From contig JAFGPZ010000021.1 of NCBI GenBank assembly GCA_016935935.1, forward strand, positions 1-7,265: DNA of 7,265 nucleotides, written 5' to 3'. The position numbers and the translations under genes were made by a program. The notes beneath the pieces were generated by a model. The model worked only from the letters and a program-made list of their open reading frames with translations. It was not told where the DNA came from and ran no database searches. This DNA is from Deltaproteobacteria bacterium. GTDB lineage: Bacteria > Desulfobacterota > Syntrophia > Syntrophales > UBA2210. Each line of letters starts with the position of its first letter. The first letter of the stretch is position 1. Shown piece by piece: positions 6,459-7,265 of this stretch.

Positions 6459-7265
6459 CTAAACTCGTTCAATTTCAACCAACCCGAAGAGGCCGTATGG
6501 CTTTATCAAAAGTATGAAGACAAGGACAATATAGGGGATTACATCGCGCAGTGAGGGGGATATGTATCCTCCGGTAAATGTTTCCAGAAGGCCTATTATC
6601 AAACCACCGATTATAGCGCCTCCAATACTGTCAAGACCACCCAGAATGACCACGGGGAAGACCTTTAGCCCCACTGAACTGAGATTATGAACGTTAATAC
6701 CGTTAATAATCCCCAGCACTATACCGCTCATGCCCGCCACGAGGGCCGCAATTGCCCATGAGAGGGCAAAGATTTTTCTCACATGTACACCCAGCGAAAG
6801 CGCTGCCTGCTGGTTGTCGGCAACAGACCTCATATAGATTCCCTGTGAAGAATACTTGAAGAACAATCCAAAAAGAGCCAGGAAGACGAGACCAATGATA
6901 ATTGCAGCAACATAAACCGGAGGGATGTTAATATTTCCCATTGAGATTGAAAGGCTTTCAGGAAGAAAATCGGGATAAACATACAGATTCCCTCCCCATA
7001 TGAGAAGCATCAAACCCTTGAACATTGCGGCCAGACCCACTGTAAGCATAATAACATAAATCAATGGCTCACCTATAAGAGGCCGAAGAAAAAGCCGCTC
7101 AATGACGAATCCCAGCACAAAAGATCCTGCAAGGGCGATGATGAATGATAGAATTACGGGTAGTTGCATCCATGAAACCAGTGTTAGGAATACAAAAGCG
7201 CCAAAGGCCATCAACTCCCCGTGAGCAAAATTCAGAACACTGGAGGACTTGAATATCATTACAAA
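6459..7265 (-). CDS. livH: Branched-chain-amino-acid-type ABC transporter permease, LivH family (5' end cut by window edge)
   Basis: The second inner-membrane channel subunit of the importer. The visible 268 residues include VLNFAHGELMAFGAF (10-24 of the visible part), the loop RSVADNQQAALSLGV (146-160) that contacts the ATPases, VVILGGLDSIGGAIIGG (205-221) and the terminal IKPYGLFG (254-261), all LivH-type. The frame stays open to the window edge (Phe-Val before the first visible Met), and typical LivH proteins carry one further N-terminal membrane helix before the NFAHGE motif, so the Met at 7257-7259 is internal and about 20-30 residues are missing. It is the first visible gene of the transport operon; livG and a binding-protein gene are expected upstream, outside the window. 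Confidence 0.94.
   Translation of the reverse strand, partial: FVMIFKSSSVLNFAHGELMAFGAFVFLTLVSWMQLPVILSFIIALAGSFVLGFVIERLFLRPLIGEPLIYVIMLTVGLAAMFKGLMLLIWGGNLYVYPDFLPESLSISMGNINIPPVYVAAIIIGLVFLALFGLFFKYSSQGIYMRSVADNQQAALSLGVHVRKIFALSWAIAALVAGMSGIVLGIINGINVHNLSSVGLKVFPVVILGGLDSIGGAIIGGLIIGLLETFTGGYISPSLRDVIPYIVLVFILLIKPYGLFGLVEIERV

Noticed and set aside
7257..7259. ATG as the true start of livH
   Set aside because: The frame continues upstream to the window edge, and the LivH N-terminal helix would be missing if this Met were the start.

Overview
The window looks like chromosomal DNA from an anaerobic deltaproteobacterium-type organism (Desulfobacterota; Syntrophus/Smithella/Desulfobacterales-like is my best guess). 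The reasons are a small DUF4911-type protein, a branched-chain-amino-acid-type (Liv/HAAT) ABC transporter encoded together with a phenylacetate-CoA-ligase-like protein, and a moderate GC content of roughly 45% by hand counts. This is inference from gene content. No rRNA, tRNA, CRISPR array or mobile element is visible.

Layout. (1) 1-623, minus strand: the first 207 residues of alanine dehydrogenase (ald), running off the left edge; its GC content is clearly higher than its neighbours'. (2) 683-1311, minus strand: two small genes overlapping by four bases, first a DUF4911-like 73-residue protein, then a 136-residue exported protein of unknown function. (3) 1312-1468: a divergent regulatory region with a near-consensus sigma-70 promoter for recJ, a weaker candidate promoter facing the other way, and a long interrupted inverted repeat that may be an operator. 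(4) 1469-3232, plus strand: complete recJ, a single-strand-specific 5'-3' exonuclease. (5) 3258-7265, minus strand: a four-gene transport cluster transcribed livH (5' end outside the window), livM, livF, then a PaaK-like ANL-superfamily gene. recJ and this cluster converge with only 25 bp between stop codons.

How the genes work together. LivH and LivM would form the membrane channel and LivF one of the two ATPases of a high-affinity importer. LivG and the periplasmic binding protein are not in view and probably lie beyond the right edge. The PaaK-like gene at the cluster's distal end suggests that the substrate is a carboxylic acid (aromatic or other organic acid) to be activated to a CoA thioester rather than an amino acid. 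However, the ligase-like protein has lost the usual glycine/threonine nucleotide loop and probably the C-terminal catalytic lysine, so it may not be an ordinary CoA ligase. LivM carries an N-terminal cytoplasmic extension and LivF a basic C-terminal tail, which together suggest a distinct transporter subfamily. This transporter/degenerate-ligase module is the most interesting part of the window; the rest is ordinary.
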